From Sulfurospirillum sp. SCADC (GTDB lineage: Bacteria; Campylobacterota; Campylobacteria; Campylobacterales; Sulfurospirillaceae): a stretch of 64,000 nucleotides of DNA. Below are positions 46,078-55,667 of this stretch, piece after piece. Each line of letters starts with the position of its first letter. Position 1 is the first letter of the stretch. The stretch covers positions 62,001 to 126,000 of the forward strand of contig NZ_JQGK01000004.1 of NCBI RefSeq assembly GCF_000743525.1, written 5' to 3'. The notes beneath the pieces are model-generated. The model searched no databases, was not told where the DNA came from, and was given only the letters and a program-made list of their open reading frames with translations. Both the position numbers and the translations under genes were made by a program.

Positions 46078-46506
46078 ATGTTAGTCACACGATTTAATCC
46101 GTTTAGAGAACTCAAAGAGTTGGAGAGTCGCTTGTTTAACTACAATCTTGAACAAGCAGATGAGAGTGGCATCTCCGCGTTTCGTCCAACGGTGAGTACG
46201 CGTGAAGGTGAATTTGCGTACCACATTGAAGTCGATCTTCCAGGGATCAAAAAAGAGGACATTCACATTGATCTCAAGGAAAATCAGATCATCATCTCAG
46301 GCGAGCGAAGTTTTAAAGAAGAGCGTGCGGAAAAAGACTACTACAAAGTCGAGAGCAGTTACGGCAAGTTCCAACGAAGCTTCGCGCTGCCTGAGAACGT
46401 AGATGTGGAAAACATTGAGGCGAGCAGCGAAAACGGTGTGCTCGAAGTCGTGCTTCCTAAACTCAAAGTTGAAAAAAGCGAAGTGAAAAAAATCGCCGTC
46501 AAATAG
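46078..46506 (+). CDS. Small heat-shock protein (Hsp20/alpha-crystallin)
   Basis: 142 residues from ATG 46078 (AAGGAGTTTACC upstream). Alpha-crystallin domain about 40-130: YHIEVDLPGIKKEDIHIDLK, GERSFKEERAEKDYYKVE, and the closing GVLEVVLPK motif. An ATP-independent holdase. Followed by the stem-loop at 46514-46536. Confidence 0.93.
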   Translation: MLVTRFNPFRELKELESRLFNYNLEQADESGISAFRPTVSTREGEFAYHIEVDLPGIKKEDIHIDLKENQIIISGERSFKEERAEKDYYKVESSYGKFQRSFALPENVDVENIEASSENGVLEVVLPKLKVEKSEVKKIAVK

Positions 46507-46513
46507 TTTACAT

Positions 46514-46536
46514 GTAAGGAGTGCAAAGCTCCTTAC
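46514..46536 (+). terminator. Stem-loop after the small heat-shock gene
   Basis: GTAAGGAG (46514-46521) and CTCCTTAC (46529-46536) around a 7-base loop. The left arm begins inside a palindrome core (46508-46517). No T-run follows, so its efficiency is uncertain. Confidence 0.55.
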
Positions 46537-46587
46537 CTCTTCTTCATTCTCCTCTAATCCCAAATGTGTTAGCATACTTACGATCTT

Positions 46588-46605
46588 TTACATGTAAGGA
46601 TTTTA
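46588..46605 (+). promoter_or_regulatory. Palindrome merged with the lgt ribosome-binding site
   Basis: TTACATGTAA (46588-46597) runs directly into GGA, so TAAGGA, the Shine-Dalgarno sequence of lgt (ATG 46606), shares bases with the palindrome. A protein bound there, or the stem it could form, would affect lgt translation. Confidence 0.55.
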
Positions 46606-47424
46606 ATGCTTTTTTGGAATAACATTTACAGCCAATTTGACCCTGTTGCTTTTAAATTAGGACCCGTTGCCGTGCATTGGTATGGGCTTATGTATATGCT
46701 TGCCCTTCTTGGCGCGCTTTACGCCGCGAAGTGGTTTGTCAAGCGTGATAATCTCGGCTTTACTAATCAAGTCTTAGAGAGCTATTTTATTTGGATCGAA
46801 ATCGGCATCGTTTTGGGTGCGCGCATTGGGTATATTCTGTTTTACGATCCGCATGTGGATTATTATTTAAGCCATCCATGGCAGATGTTTAACCCTTTTA
46901 TGGATGGAACGTTTGTGGGCATTCGGGGCATGAGCTATCATGGTGCGATTGTCGGATTTTTCCTAGGAACGTGGTTTTTTTACCTCAAACACACGATCAA
47001 CGTCTGGAGACTTTTGGATGTGGTAGCGCTCAGTGTGCCGGTGGGGTATGTTTTTGGTCGTATCGGAAACTTTTTAAATCAAGAGCTCTTTGGTCGTCCC
47101 ACCGACGTGCCATGGGGTATTTACGTCGATGGTGTACTGCGTCACCCTTCGCAACTCTACGAAGCACTCCTTGAAGGCTTAGCGGTCTTTCTCCTGCTGT
47201 ATATCTATCGAAACTTCAAAAAATACGATGGTGAGCTCATCGCTCTGTACGGGCTTTTCTACTCCATTGGTCGCTTTGTGGCGGAATTTTGGAGAGAACC
47301 CGACTTCCAAATTGGCTTTGTCTATGGCGATTGGATGAGCAAAGGACAAGCGCTCTCAATTCTGATGGCAATTGCCTCTGTTGTATTATATATGCTTATT
47401 ATCAAACAGGGGAGAAGAGGGTAA
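46606..47424 (+). CDS. lgt: Phosphatidylglycerol:prolipoprotein diacylglyceryl transferase
   Basis: 272 residues, seven helices. Lgt signatures: GIRGMSYHGAIVGFFLG near 106 and FGRIGNFLNQELFGRPTDVP near 151 with essential Arg and Asn/Glu. First step of lipoprotein maturation in the inner membrane. Confidence 0.95.
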   Translation: MLFWNNIYSQFDPVAFKLGPVAVHWYGLMYMLALLGALYAAKWFVKRDNLGFTNQVLESYFIWIEIGIVLGARIGYILFYDPHVDYYLSHPWQMFNPFMDGTFVGIRGMSYHGAIVGFFLGTWFFYLKHTINVWRLLDVVALSVPVGYVFGRIGNFLNQELFGRPTDVPWGIYVDGVLRHPSQLYEALLEGLAVFLLLYIYRNFKKYDGELIALYGLFYSIGRFVAEFWREPDFQIGFVYGDWMSKGQALSILMAIASVVLYMLIIKQGRRG

Positions 47425-47614
47425 AAAATCCCTTTTAAATCCCCTTTCGTGTATTATAATTTCGATCAGTATGTACACAATAGCATAATCGTAATGCTTC
47501 AAAATGAACTAAAAATGCTTTGGAAATAGGGTTTTTAAATGAGATTAAGTATTTATGAATGTGTTATCGTGCACATTGATGAGTGTTTATAAAACTTCAC
47601 AAAAAGGATAAGAT
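47425..47614 (+). promoter_or_regulatory. frd operon promoter and leader
   Basis: 190-bp gap. TATAAT at 47455 is a candidate -10, leaving a leader of about 150 bases; alternatively the promoter is nearer the gene. AAAAGGATAAG precedes the GTG start at 47615. No palindrome here. Confidence 0.4.
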
Positions 47615-48397
47615 GTGAGTGACCTACTTGAAGGTTTTCTAGGTACGAGCGTTGAGGGAAAAAAGAGTAGAGTTCCAGCCAAACTTGATTATATTCAAAG
47701 TGCGACAGGACTCTTCTTAGGTTTGTTTATGTGGGGACATATGTTCTTTGTATCAACAATTTTGATCAGCAAAGACTTTATGTACACCGTAACCAAAATG
47801 TTTGAAGGCAGTCTGTTCTTAAGCGAACCACAGCCTTGGATCGTTTCAGGAATCGTATTGTTTGTGTTTGCTGTCTTTATTGTACATGCAATGCTCGGTA
47901 TGCGAAAATTGCCTATTAATTTTAGACAGTATCAAGCCTACAAAACACACATGGGCATGATGAAACACGATGATACGACAATGTGGTTTACACAAGCGTT
48001 CACCGGTTTTGCAATGTTCTTCTTGGGTTCTGCACACCTCTTTACGATGGCGGTTAAAGCAGATGAAATTGGACCATACGGTTCAGCCGATAGAATGTAC
48101 AGCGACTTTATGTGGCCATTTTATCTTCTTCTTCTTCTAGCCGTTGAGTTCCACGGTGGTATTGGTCTTTACCGTCTCTGTGTTAAATGGGGTTGGTTTG
48201 AAGGCGAAAACGCTAAAGAATCTCGTAAAAACCTCAAAAAAGTGAAATGGGCTGTTACCGTCTTTTTCTTGGCACTTGGTCTTTTAACACTGGCTGCGTA
48301 TGTCAAAATTGGCTACGAGCACAGAGATAATGCAGGTGAAGCGTATAAACCAACGGCACAAGTAGAAGCAAGATATGATGTGAAGGTTAGGGCGTAA
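47615..48397 (+). CDS. frdC: Fumarate reductase dihaem cytochrome b subunit
   Basis: 260 residues, starting at GTG. Strongly like Wolinella Frd[21 protein letters not shown], then [42 protein letters not shown]-like [19 protein letters not shown]. Histidines at these helices hold two haem b. Oxidises menaquinol. Order frdC-A-B is the Wolinella arrangement. Confidence 0.95.
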   Translation: MSDLLEGFLGTSVEGKKSRVPAKLDYIQSATGLFLGLFMWGHMFFVSTILISKDFMYTVTKMFEGSLFLSEPQPWIVSGIVLFVFAVFIVHAMLGMRKLPINFRQYQAYKTHMGMMKHDDTTMWFTQAFTGFAMFFLGSAHLFTMAVKADEIGPYGSADRMYSDFMWPFYLLLLLAVEFHGGIGLYRLCVKWGWFEGENAKESRKNLKKVKWAVTVFFLALGLLTLAAYVKIGYEHRDNAGEAYKPTAQVEARYDVKVRA

Positions 48398-48399
48398 AA

Positions 48400-50385
48400 A
48401 TGAACGTAAAATATTGTGATGCACTGGTAATCGGTGGTGGTTTAGCAGGTCTTAGAGCGGCGGTTGCGACGCAATCTCGTGGTCTTAGTACAACAGTTTT
48501 AAGTCTTTGTCCGGTCAAGAGATCTCACTCTGCTGCGGCACAAGGTGGTATGCAAGCAAGTCTTGGTAACTCAAAAATGAGTCGTGGTGATAACGAAGAT
48601 GTTCACTTTGCCGATACCGTAAAAGGTAGCGACTGGGGCTGTGACCAAGAAGTTGCACGTATGTTCGTTACCGTTGCTCCTAAAGCGATCCGTGAATTAG
48701 CGGGCTGGGGCGTGCCTTGGACGAGAATTGCTAAAGGTAGCAGAGAAGCGATCATCAATGCTGAGCGAACAACCATTGTGGAAGACGATGAAGTCCATGG
48801 TTACATTCACTCACGTGACTTTGGTGGTACGAAAAAATGGAGAACCTGTTATACAGCAGATGCAACAGGACATACCATGCTTTTTGGTGTTGCCAATGAA
48901 GCACTTAAACATAACGTCAACATTGAAGATCGAAAAGAAGCGATTGCGTTGATTCATGAAAACAACCGTTGTTACGGTGCGATTGTAAGAGATCTTGTAA
49001 CAGGTGAGCTTTGGGCTTACGTTGCTAAAGGAACACTCATCGCAACGGGGGGTTATGGAAGATTGTACAAACAAACAACCAATGCGGTTATTTGTGATGG
49101 TATCGGTGCTGCGATTGCCCTTGAGACGGGTGTTGCGACACTGGGTAACATGGAAGCCGTACAATTCCACCCAACTCCAATCGTTCCTTCAGGTATCCTT
49201 TTAACTGAAGGTTGTAGAGGTGATGGTGGTCTTCTAAGAGACGTTGATGGACATCGTTTTATGCCTGACTATGAGCCAGAGAAAAAAGAACTAGCAAGTC
49301 GTGACGTTGTAAGTCGTCGTATGATGGAACACATCCGTAAAGGTAAAGGTGTTAAATCTCCGTATGGTGAGCATTTGTGGCTAGATATTTCGATTCTTGG
49401 TCGTGCACACATTGAGAGAAACCTAAGAGATGTGCAAGAAATTTGTCAAATCTTTAACGGTATTGACCCTGCGGATGAAGGTCCAAAAGGTTGGGCGCCC
49501 GTTCTTCCAATGCAACACTACTCAATGGGTGGTATCAGAACCAAACCAACGGGCGAGTCTCCTACCCTTTCAGGTCTCTTCTCTGCAGGTGAAGCGGCAT
49601 GTTGGGATATGCACGGATTTAACCGTCTTGGCGGTAACTCAGTGAGCGAAACCGTTGTTGCAGGTATGATTGTGGGTGATTATTTTGCAGATTTTTGTTT
49701 ATCCAATGAAGTGGATGTTAATACGGCAACGATTGAAAAAGCACTCAAAAAACAAAAAGATTTTATCGATCATCTGTTAACCAACAAAGGTAAATACAAC
49801 ATCTTTGAAATCAAAAACAGAATGCGTGAAATTATGTGGGAAAAAGTTGCGATTTTCCGTGATGGCAAAGGTCTTGCTGAAGCGGTCAACGAGCTTGAAG
49901 AGCTGCTTAAAAAATCGCACGATGTTAACGTTAAATCGAAAACAACCTCTGCCAATCCAGAGCTTGAAGAGGCGTACCGAGTCCCTATGATGCTCAAACT
50001 TGCTCTGTGTGTTGCGATGGGTGCGCGTGAGCGAACCGAGAGTCGTGGAGCGCATTACCGTGAAGACTTCTTGAAACGTGATGATGCAAACTGGTTGAAA
50101 CGAACCCTTACCTCATGGAGCGAGGGTGCTACGCTTCCAACCGTGAGCTATGAAGATTTAGACATTATGAAGATGGAAATTCCACCAGCGTTCCGCGGAT
50201 ACGGTGCAAAAGGTATGATTATTGAAAATGAACTCAGCCTTAAACGCCAAGAAGAGGTAGACAAGATTCGTGAAGAGATGGAAGCTGCAGGCAAAGACAG
50301 ACATGCGATCCAAGATGCGCTGATGCCATTTACGCTTCAACCTTACTATAAAGCTAAAAATGAGAGATTTGGAGATGCACAATGA
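48400..50385 (+). CDS. frdA: Fumarate reductase flavoprotein subunit
   Basis: 661 residues. FAD Rossmann motif [14 protein letters not shown] near 9, covalent-FAD His in [13 protein letters not shown] near 43, substrate-site RLGGNS near 412 and HPTP near 257. Reduces fumarate to succinate as a terminal step of anaerobic respiration. 2 bp after frdC, 4-bp overlap with frdB. Confidence 0.96.
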   Translation: MNVKYCDALVIGGGLAGLRAAVATQSRGLSTTVLSLCPVKRSHSAAAQGGMQASLGNSKMSRGDNEDVHFADTVKGSDWGCDQEVARMFVTVAPKAIRELAGWGVPWTRIAKGSREAIINAERTTIVEDDEVHGYIHSRDFGGTKKWRTCYTADATGHTMLFGVANEALKHNVNIEDRKEAIALIHENNRCYGAIVRDLVTGELWAYVAKGTLIATGGYGRLYKQTTNAVICDGIGAAIALETGVATLGNMEAVQFHPTPIVPSGILLTEGCRGDGGLLRDVDGHRFMPDYEPEKKELASRDVVSRRMMEHIRKGKGVKSPYGEHLWLDISILGRAHIERNLRDVQEICQIFNGIDPADEGPKGWAPVLPMQHYSMGGIRTKPTGESPTLSGLFSAGEAACWDMHGFNRLGGNSVSETVVAGMIVGDYFADFCLSNEVDVNTATIEKALKKQKDFIDHLLTNKGKYNIFEIKNRMREIMWEKVAIFRDGKGLAEAVNELEELLKKSHDVNVKSKTTSANPELEEAYRVPMMLKLALCVAMGARERTESRGAHYREDFLKRDDANWLKRTLTSWSEGATLPTVSYEDLDIMKMEIPPAFRGYGAKGMIIENELSLKRQEEVDKIREEMEAAGKDRHAIQDALMPFTLQPYYKAKNERFGDAQ

Positions 50386-51101
50386 GTAGAACGATTACCA
50401 TAAGGGCTATGAAATATAACCCACAATCAAAACTTTCTAAAGCACACTTTGCAGAGTACAAGCTAGAAGAGACTGATGGTATGACTCTGTTTATTGCGCT
50501 GACCAAAATTCGTGAGACAATGGACGCGGATCTTTCGTTTGACTTTGTATGCCGTGCAGGTATCTGCGGTAGTTGTGGCATGATGGTCAATGGTAAACCC
50601 TCTTTGGCATGCCGTACATTGACAAAAAATTTCCCAGGTGGCGTGATTCAACTTATGCCAATGCCTGCATTTAAACTGATCAAAGATCTTTCGGTTGATA
50701 CTGGTAACTGGATGAACGATATGAGTAGACGTGTTGAGAGTTGGATTCACACGAACCACAAACCTGATATTGCTAAACTTGAAGCGCCGATGGAGCCAAA
50801 ACTCGCGGATGAGACCTTTGAGCTTGATCGTTGTATTGAGTGCGGTATTTGTGTTGCAGCGTGCGGTACAAAACTCATGCGTCCAAACTTTATTGGTGCG
50901 GTTGGTTTGAACCGAGTGGCTCGTTTTGCTATGGATCCACACGATGAGAGAACCGATGAAGACTTCTATGAGCTTGTCGGTGATGATGATGGTGTTTTTG
51001 GATGTATGAGTCTCGTTGCGTGCGAAGACAACTGCCCAAAACACTTACCACTTCAATCAAAAATCGCTTATATGAGACGCAAACTCGTAGCGCTTAGATA
51101 A
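50382..51101 (+). CDS. frdB: Fumarate reductase iron-sulphur subunit
   Basis: 239 residues. [2Fe-2S] ligands in [21 protein letters not shown] near 57-77, [4Fe-4S] [11 protein letters not shown] near 151, and [3Fe-4S] [12 protein letters not shown] near 208. Connects FrdC haems with FrdA flavin. Confidence 0.96.
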   Translation: MSRTITIRAMKYNPQSKLSKAHFAEYKLEETDGMTLFIALTKIRETMDADLSFDFVCRAGICGSCGMMVNGKPSLACRTLTKNFPGGVIQLMPMPAFKLIKDLSVDTGNWMNDMSRRVESWIHTNHKPDIAKLEAPMEPKLADETFELDRCIECGICVAACGTKLMRPNFIGAVGLNRVARFAMDPHDERTDEDFYELVGDDDGVFGCMSLVACEDNCPKHLPLQSKIAYMRRKLVALR

Positions 51102-51116
51102 ATTTGCCTTCTTTTA

Positions 51117-51144
51117 AAGGGATAAGACACTTGTCTTATCCCTT
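51117..51144 (+). terminator. frd operon terminator stem-loop
   Basis: AAGGGATAAGACA (51117-51129) and its exact complement (51132-51144), 13 bp, 15 bp after the frdB stop. It follows a short T-run rather than preceding one, so it may also stabilise the 3' end. Confidence 0.75.
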
Positions 51145-51231
51145 GCCTTAATCTTGACATTTAGTCTTACATTTTTGTTTCTATTATAAGAAATACTGAT
51201 ATAATCAAAAAAACTTTAAAGATAGTATCTC
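51145..51231 (+). promoter_or_regulatory. Promoter region of the dynamin-like pair
   Basis: TATAAT at 51200-51205 is a candidate -10 about 26 bp before the ATG at 51232. TTGACA at 51155 is too far from it to pair as a -35. The ATG has no strong ribosome-binding site. Confidence 0.4.
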
Positions 51232-53604
51232 ATGCATGTAATCAATGATTTTTTCTTACTTATTTGGAGTGAGAGGTTAAACCAGCAGGCTGTTTTTGAC
51301 GAAAAACATAAACGAGAGCTTGATCAGATTCTCTCAACCGCTTTCGATCATTTTTGCGATAGCGCTGCTATCTTGCTTATCATCAGCCCTCACAATTGTG
51401 CCAACATGGCACGCCTTGAAGAACCTAAAACCGTTTTAAAAACCCTGTTTCAACACACAACCTTTAGCAAAGAAACAATTCAATACGCTCAAAGCCAACT
51501 GCTCGGATATTTGATAGATCTAGGTAATGTCCAGATCAATCATGCCATTTTGAAACGCTTAGAGCTTTTAAAAAAAGAGGGGATTATCTCCTACGATGCC
51601 TTGCGTTCTCTCAGCAGCATCCTCTCACTTATCGAAGAGAAAAAGATCGAAGTCACGGCTTTACATGTAAAGCATGCAACACCCCAAGAAAACTACTACA
51701 AAACAGCACTCTATAGGCTTTTTGTTGCCATTGAAAACCTTAGACAGGTGATTGAACTTCCTCGTCTTCAAGAGCGCTTACATGGTATCCCCGAACGCCT
51801 TGAAAATCAACGCTTTTCCATCGGTATCACGGGCGTTATGAACGCAGGAAAATCCACGATGCTCAACGCGCTTTTGGGGCAAGAGGTTCTAGGAACGTCC
51901 GTTGTTCCCGAAACCGCCAATCTCACATTGATCAAATACGCCAAAGAGCCTTACGCTGTTGTAAACTTTTGGAATGCCAAAGAGTGGAACACCATCGAAG
52001 AGGGTGCGAAAAGCCTTAAGAGTTTGGAAGCGTTTGTAAAAGAAAGTAGGGCGCATTTTGGTGAAACGTTTAACACCCTCATCACTTCCAAAGGCGAGAG
52101 TGCGTCCATCCCCGTGGAAAGCTTAGCGCTGTATACCTCCGCCAAACACTCCGATAAAAAATGCAATCTTGTCAAAAGCGTGGAACTCTACACCGATCTG
52201 AAGTTTGTTCAAGATGGCGTCCAAATCGTCGATACTCCAGGACTCGATGATCCTGTGGTACAACGTGAAGAGATCACGCTGGAATACCTCAGTGAATGCG
52301 ATTTGATGATTCATCTTATGAACGCGGCGCAAGCGGCAACGCAAAAAGATATTGACTTTATCATCGACGCGCTGTTGTACCGTAACGTGGCGCAGTTGCT
52401 CATCGTCATTACGCGCATTGACGCGATTGCCGAAAAAGAGTTGCAAGAGGTTATCGACTACACCAAACGCAGCATCGAAGCGCGTTTGAAAGAGCAAAAC
52501 AGGGGTGCAAAACTCGATGAAGTGATCGCCAAGATCGTCTTTATTCCGATTGCGGGAAAACTGGCGTTGATGCACAAATTAGCTCAAGGCGAAGAAGCGC
52601 TTGCCCTTGGTTATGATATGGAGCGCACGGGTTTACCACTGGTGGAGGCGTATCTTGAAGAGGTGCTTTTTGGAAGCAACAGTCAAAAAGCCAATCTGAT
52701 CATCTCCTCCAATCGTAAAGAGATCGAGTCACTCATCGTCGAATCGATGGCATCGTTTGAGCAAGAGCTGCACTACTTAAACATCTCGCACGAAGAGATT
52801 GAGCAAGCTTACGCCAAACACCAAGACGAAAAAACAGTGATGGCAAGTTTCCTAGAGCAGATCAAAACCAGTGTGGCGCAAAGCAAAGAGGAGATGGAGC
52901 ACTACTTTGGTACCCTTCAAAAATTTGCAAGCAACCAACTTGATAAACTGCAAAATGTTGTAAAACGACGTATTACCGATGATGTCAGTTATGAGTTTAG
53001 TAAAAACAAAAAAGCGCCCAAAGAGGAGCGCATTGGCTCGATGATCGAGACGGCGATGAAAGATGGTTTGGTCGATGTGGTGCGGGATTATCGCTATGAA
53101 TTTCAAAAAAAGATGCAAAGTGCTTTAGAGTACATGGATGCCCAATACGGCGAATTTAAAAGCGATACATCGGCACATCATTTTGATGCGAGAGCCTTTT
53201 GTGAAGAGCATTTGGGCTCACTTTTGATCTTTAAAAACAGCACGATTGTGATCTCTGGCGTCAATGATGCGATCAAAAAATACGGCAAAAATGATCTTAA
53301 TATGCTTTCAACATCCCTTGATACGATTTTGGGAACCGAATTTTTACATGTCAAAGAGATGCTCGAAGCGAAATTGCACACCATCAATCATGAGCTATTA
53401 AGCTCTTTTGTAAGCCTCTGCGAAGCACCAGCACGTCTGATCGAGGAGCGTTTTAGCACTGAAGAGGCGCTGTTAGAAAAAGCAATGCGTCAGATGAAAG
53501 ATGCAACACTGAACCGTGAAGCGCGCATTTTAGAGATCGAAGAGAAAAAACGTGTGATGGGCATTGTTTTAAATGATTTACATGTAACTAAGGAGTCAAA
53601 ATGA
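51232..53604 (+). CDS. Dynamin-like GTPase 1
   Basis: 790 residues. An N-terminal ~190-residue extension, then a dynamin GTPase: P-loop GVMNAGKSTMLNALLG near 200, switch Thr in VPETANLTL, G3 VDTPGLDDP near 336, G4 TRID near 390. The rest is long helices (about 500-790) that would form the stalk. Matches the first member of the Campylobacter jejuni pair (DjDLP/CjDLP type), membrane-remodelling proteins. Palindromes at 51660 and 53578 are read as LHVK and LHVT. Overlaps the next gene by 4 bp. Confidence 0.88.
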   Translation: MHVINDFFLLIWSERLNQQAVFDEKHKRELDQILSTAFDHFCDSAAILLIISPHNCANMARLEEPKTVLKTLFQHTTFSKETIQYAQSQLLGYLIDLGNVQINHAILKRLELLKKEGIISYDALRSLSSILSLIEEKKIEVTALHVKHATPQENYYKTALYRLFVAIENLRQVIELPRLQERLHGIPERLENQRFSIGITGVMNAGKSTMLNALLGQEVLGTSVVPETANLTLIKYAKEPYAVVNFWNAKEWNTIEEGAKSLKSLEAFVKESRAHFGETFNTLITSKGESASIPVESLALYTSAKHSDKKCNLVKSVELYTDLKFVQDGVQIVDTPGLDDPVVQREEITLEYLSECDLMIHLMNAAQAATQKDIDFIIDALLYRNVAQLLIVITRIDAIAEKELQEVIDYTKRSIEARLKEQNRGAKLDEVIAKIVFIPIAGKLALMHKLAQGEEALALGYDMERTGLPLVEAYLEEVLFGSNSQKANLIISSNRKEIESLIVESMASFEQELHYLNISHEEIEQAYAKHQDEKTVMASFLEQIKTSVAQSKEEMEHYFGTLQKFASNQLDKLQNVVKRRITDDVSYEFSKNKKAPKEERIGSMIETAMKDGLVDVVRDYRYEFQKKMQSALEYMDAQYGEFKSDTSAHHFDARAFCEEHLGSLLIFKNSTIVISGVNDAIKKYGKNDLNMLSTSLDTILGTEFLHVKEMLEAKLHTINHELLSSFVSLCEAPARLIEERFSTEEALLEKAMRQMKDATLNREARILEIEEKKRVMGIVLNDLHVTKESK

Positions 53605-55625
53605 GCCTGATAGAGAGTTTTGTCACCTCCTATAAAGAGCATTTTTTAAAAGAAGCTCCTCAATTTGATGCGACGCTTTTAGGCGCACTCAAAAAAGTAC
53701 AGTACGTGCTTCTTAGCGAAGAACACCACGCTTCCATTCAGCTCAAAAAAGCGCTAGATCGCCTTCAAATGCGCTCCGAAGAGCCGATGAAAGTGGCGAT
53801 TACGGGACAGTTTTCGAGTGGAAAATCCACCTTTTTGAATGCGCTTTTAGCCAAAAGTATTTTGCCCACAGGCATTACGCCCGTAACGTCTAAAGTCAAT
53901 TATATTCGTTATGGCGAAGAGTTTAAGATCCGCGTACGCTATAAAGATGGACGGGATGAGTACCATGACATCAACACGATTGCGCACTTTACCGATCAGC
54001 GAGAGCACGTCGAAGACATTGCCTATCTTGTGCTGTATGCACCACTCAATATTCTTAAAGACGTTGTGTTTGTTGATACGCCTGGTCTGAATTCGCAAGC
54101 TGCAAGCGACACGCAAACGACCGAAAAAGTGCTCAGAGAAGTGGATGGTATTATCTGGTTGACGCTCATCGACAATGCGGGAAAAATGAGTGAACTTCAA
54201 GTTTTGGAAGAGTACCTTGGCAAGTACCAAAACAAGTCACTCTGCGTTCTCAATCAAAAAGATAAATTTACACCGCAACAGATCGAAGAGACAACCAACT
54301 ATGTCAAAACAGCGTTTAAAGAGTTCTTTAGCGATGTCATCCCGATCTCAGCGCGTCAAGCGTTGGAATCACGCAGTCACGACAAAAAAGTGATGATGGA
54401 AGAGACGTTAGAATCGTTCATGCACGCTTTACATGTAAAGCTGCAAAACGGTGGCGAGAAGCTTGATTTTAGTGGTATTGAGCATGAATTTAAGGCGTAT
54501 CAAACCACGCTGGATTCGATCTTGCAAAGTGACTTGGGGGCAAATCTTAAGCTCTTGGAAGCGTCAAATATCGATAAAGTCTTAGAGTTTATTCGCAATG
54601 AGATTCAACCCAAATCGACCCAGTCCAAAGAGTTTGCGATCAAAAAAGAGGTCAATGAAATTACAACCAAACTGATCGCACAGCATCAGCTTTTCCTCTC
54701 CATTTACGATGAACTTTTAGAAGAGATCGTCCGTTTCGAAACCGAAGCCAAGGGGCTTTTTAGCGATCTTAAAAGCAAATTTTCACACGATCTTAAGAGT
54801 GCGTTTATGCGCATTGAACAGATCATCGAAACGATTGCGGACGCGATTTACAACCAAATGAGCAGTGAGAAGCTGACACGCTACGAAGCCCAAAAAGCAG
54901 GACTGTTTAGCAAACAAGCCATCTATATTCCCTTTGAGTATCAAGCGCCTAAAATCAACTCCGATCTCATCTATAAAAGTCTCTTTTACGAAGAGAATCT
55001 CATCGGTAAAATGTTCAAACAATACGTCCGAAATCTTCTCTCCATCCAAAATGAAGTCAACGATAAAAACCGTTTGGTGTATCGCTCGTTAGAGCAGGGT
55101 ATTTTAAAGTGGCAAGCGCCGTATGAGGTGATTCGCAAAAGCGAAGAGCTTCACTCTGACATCGAGTTTGCCAATATGCGCCGTTTTGCCTCGAAAGCGT
55201 ATGAGAGCATTCTTAAGCCCTTTAACGATGAGATTGCCAGTTCGTACGCCAAGATCAGCTCTGAGTTCAACCATCTTTCCAGCGCGGTGAGTTTTAACTA
55301 CCAAAATGCTACCGAAGTGTGTGTCGCATTTTTGGAAAATAAGATCGAAAAGTCCGTCAAACTGTACGAGGAAAACCCCACAAAATTTTCGCTCTACACG
55401 CCCAAACTTGATGAGATCAAAGAGCGCCTTCGAACATCGTTTCACCTCTACGAGCTTGAAAATATGATGAACACACGCAACACGTTTCTCAATAAAGATT
55501 ACGACCGCTTGATCAGTCAATTTACCGCGATTAAAGAGGAGAAAGTAGCCTTTTTAGAAGAGCGAAAAGCACGCCACCACACGATCATCGAGCAGATAGA
55601 GGCATTGAGAAAAGAGATAGTGTAA
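53601..55625 (+). CDS. Dynamin-like GTPase 2
   Basis: 674 residues. P-loop TGQFSSGKSTFLNALLA near 69, ITPVTSKVNYI, FVDTPGLNSQA near 155, NQKD near 215, then long helical stalk. Works as the partner of the upstream GTPase: in Campylobacter the two assemble together and can bridge membranes. A palindrome at 54428 is read as LHVK within a 16-bp perfect palindrome. Confidence 0.88.
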   Translation: MSLIESFVTSYKEHFLKEAPQFDATLLGALKKVQYVLLSEEHHASIQLKKALDRLQMRSEEPMKVAITGQFSSGKSTFLNALLAKSILPTGITPVTSKVNYIRYGEEFKIRVRYKDGRDEYHDINTIAHFTDQREHVEDIAYLVLYAPLNILKDVVFVDTPGLNSQAASDTQTTEKVLREVDGIIWLTLIDNAGKMSELQVLEEYLGKYQNKSLCVLNQKDKFTPQQIEETTNYVKTAFKEFFSDVIPISARQALESRSHDKKVMMEETLESFMHALHVKLQNGGEKLDFSGIEHEFKAYQTTLDSILQSDLGANLKLLEASNIDKVLEFIRNEIQPKSTQSKEFAIKKEVNEITTKLIAQHQLFLSIYDELLEEIVRFETEAKGLFSDLKSKFSHDLKSAFMRIEQIIETIADAIYNQMSSEKLTRYEAQKAGLFSKQAIYIPFEYQAPKINSDLIYKSLFYEENLIGKMFKQYVRNLLSIQNEVNDKNRLVYRSLEQGILKWQAPYEVIRKSEELHSDIEFANMRRFASKAYESILKPFNDEIASSYAKISSEFNHLSSAVSFNYQNATEVCVAFLENKIEKSVKLYEENPTKFSLYTPKLDEIKERLRTSFHLYELENMMNTRNTFLNKDYDRLISQFTAIKEEKVAFLEERKARHHTIIEQIEALRKEIV

Positions 55626-55637
55626 GGCTATCCCTTT

Positions 55638-55649
55638 TTTACATGTAAA
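55638..55649. repeat. TTTACATGTAAA copy between dynamin-like gene 2 and the TPR gene
   Basis: Full 12-mer, 12 bp after the GTPase stop, preceded by a T6 tract shared with the motif. It sits between two convergent genes. Confidence 0.7.
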
Positions 55650-55667
55650 GTCATTAAACGCGGCACA

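Noticed and set aside
47538-47591. 17-codon open frame upstream of frdC
   Set aside because: No ribosome-binding site, no recognisable sequence, likely chance.
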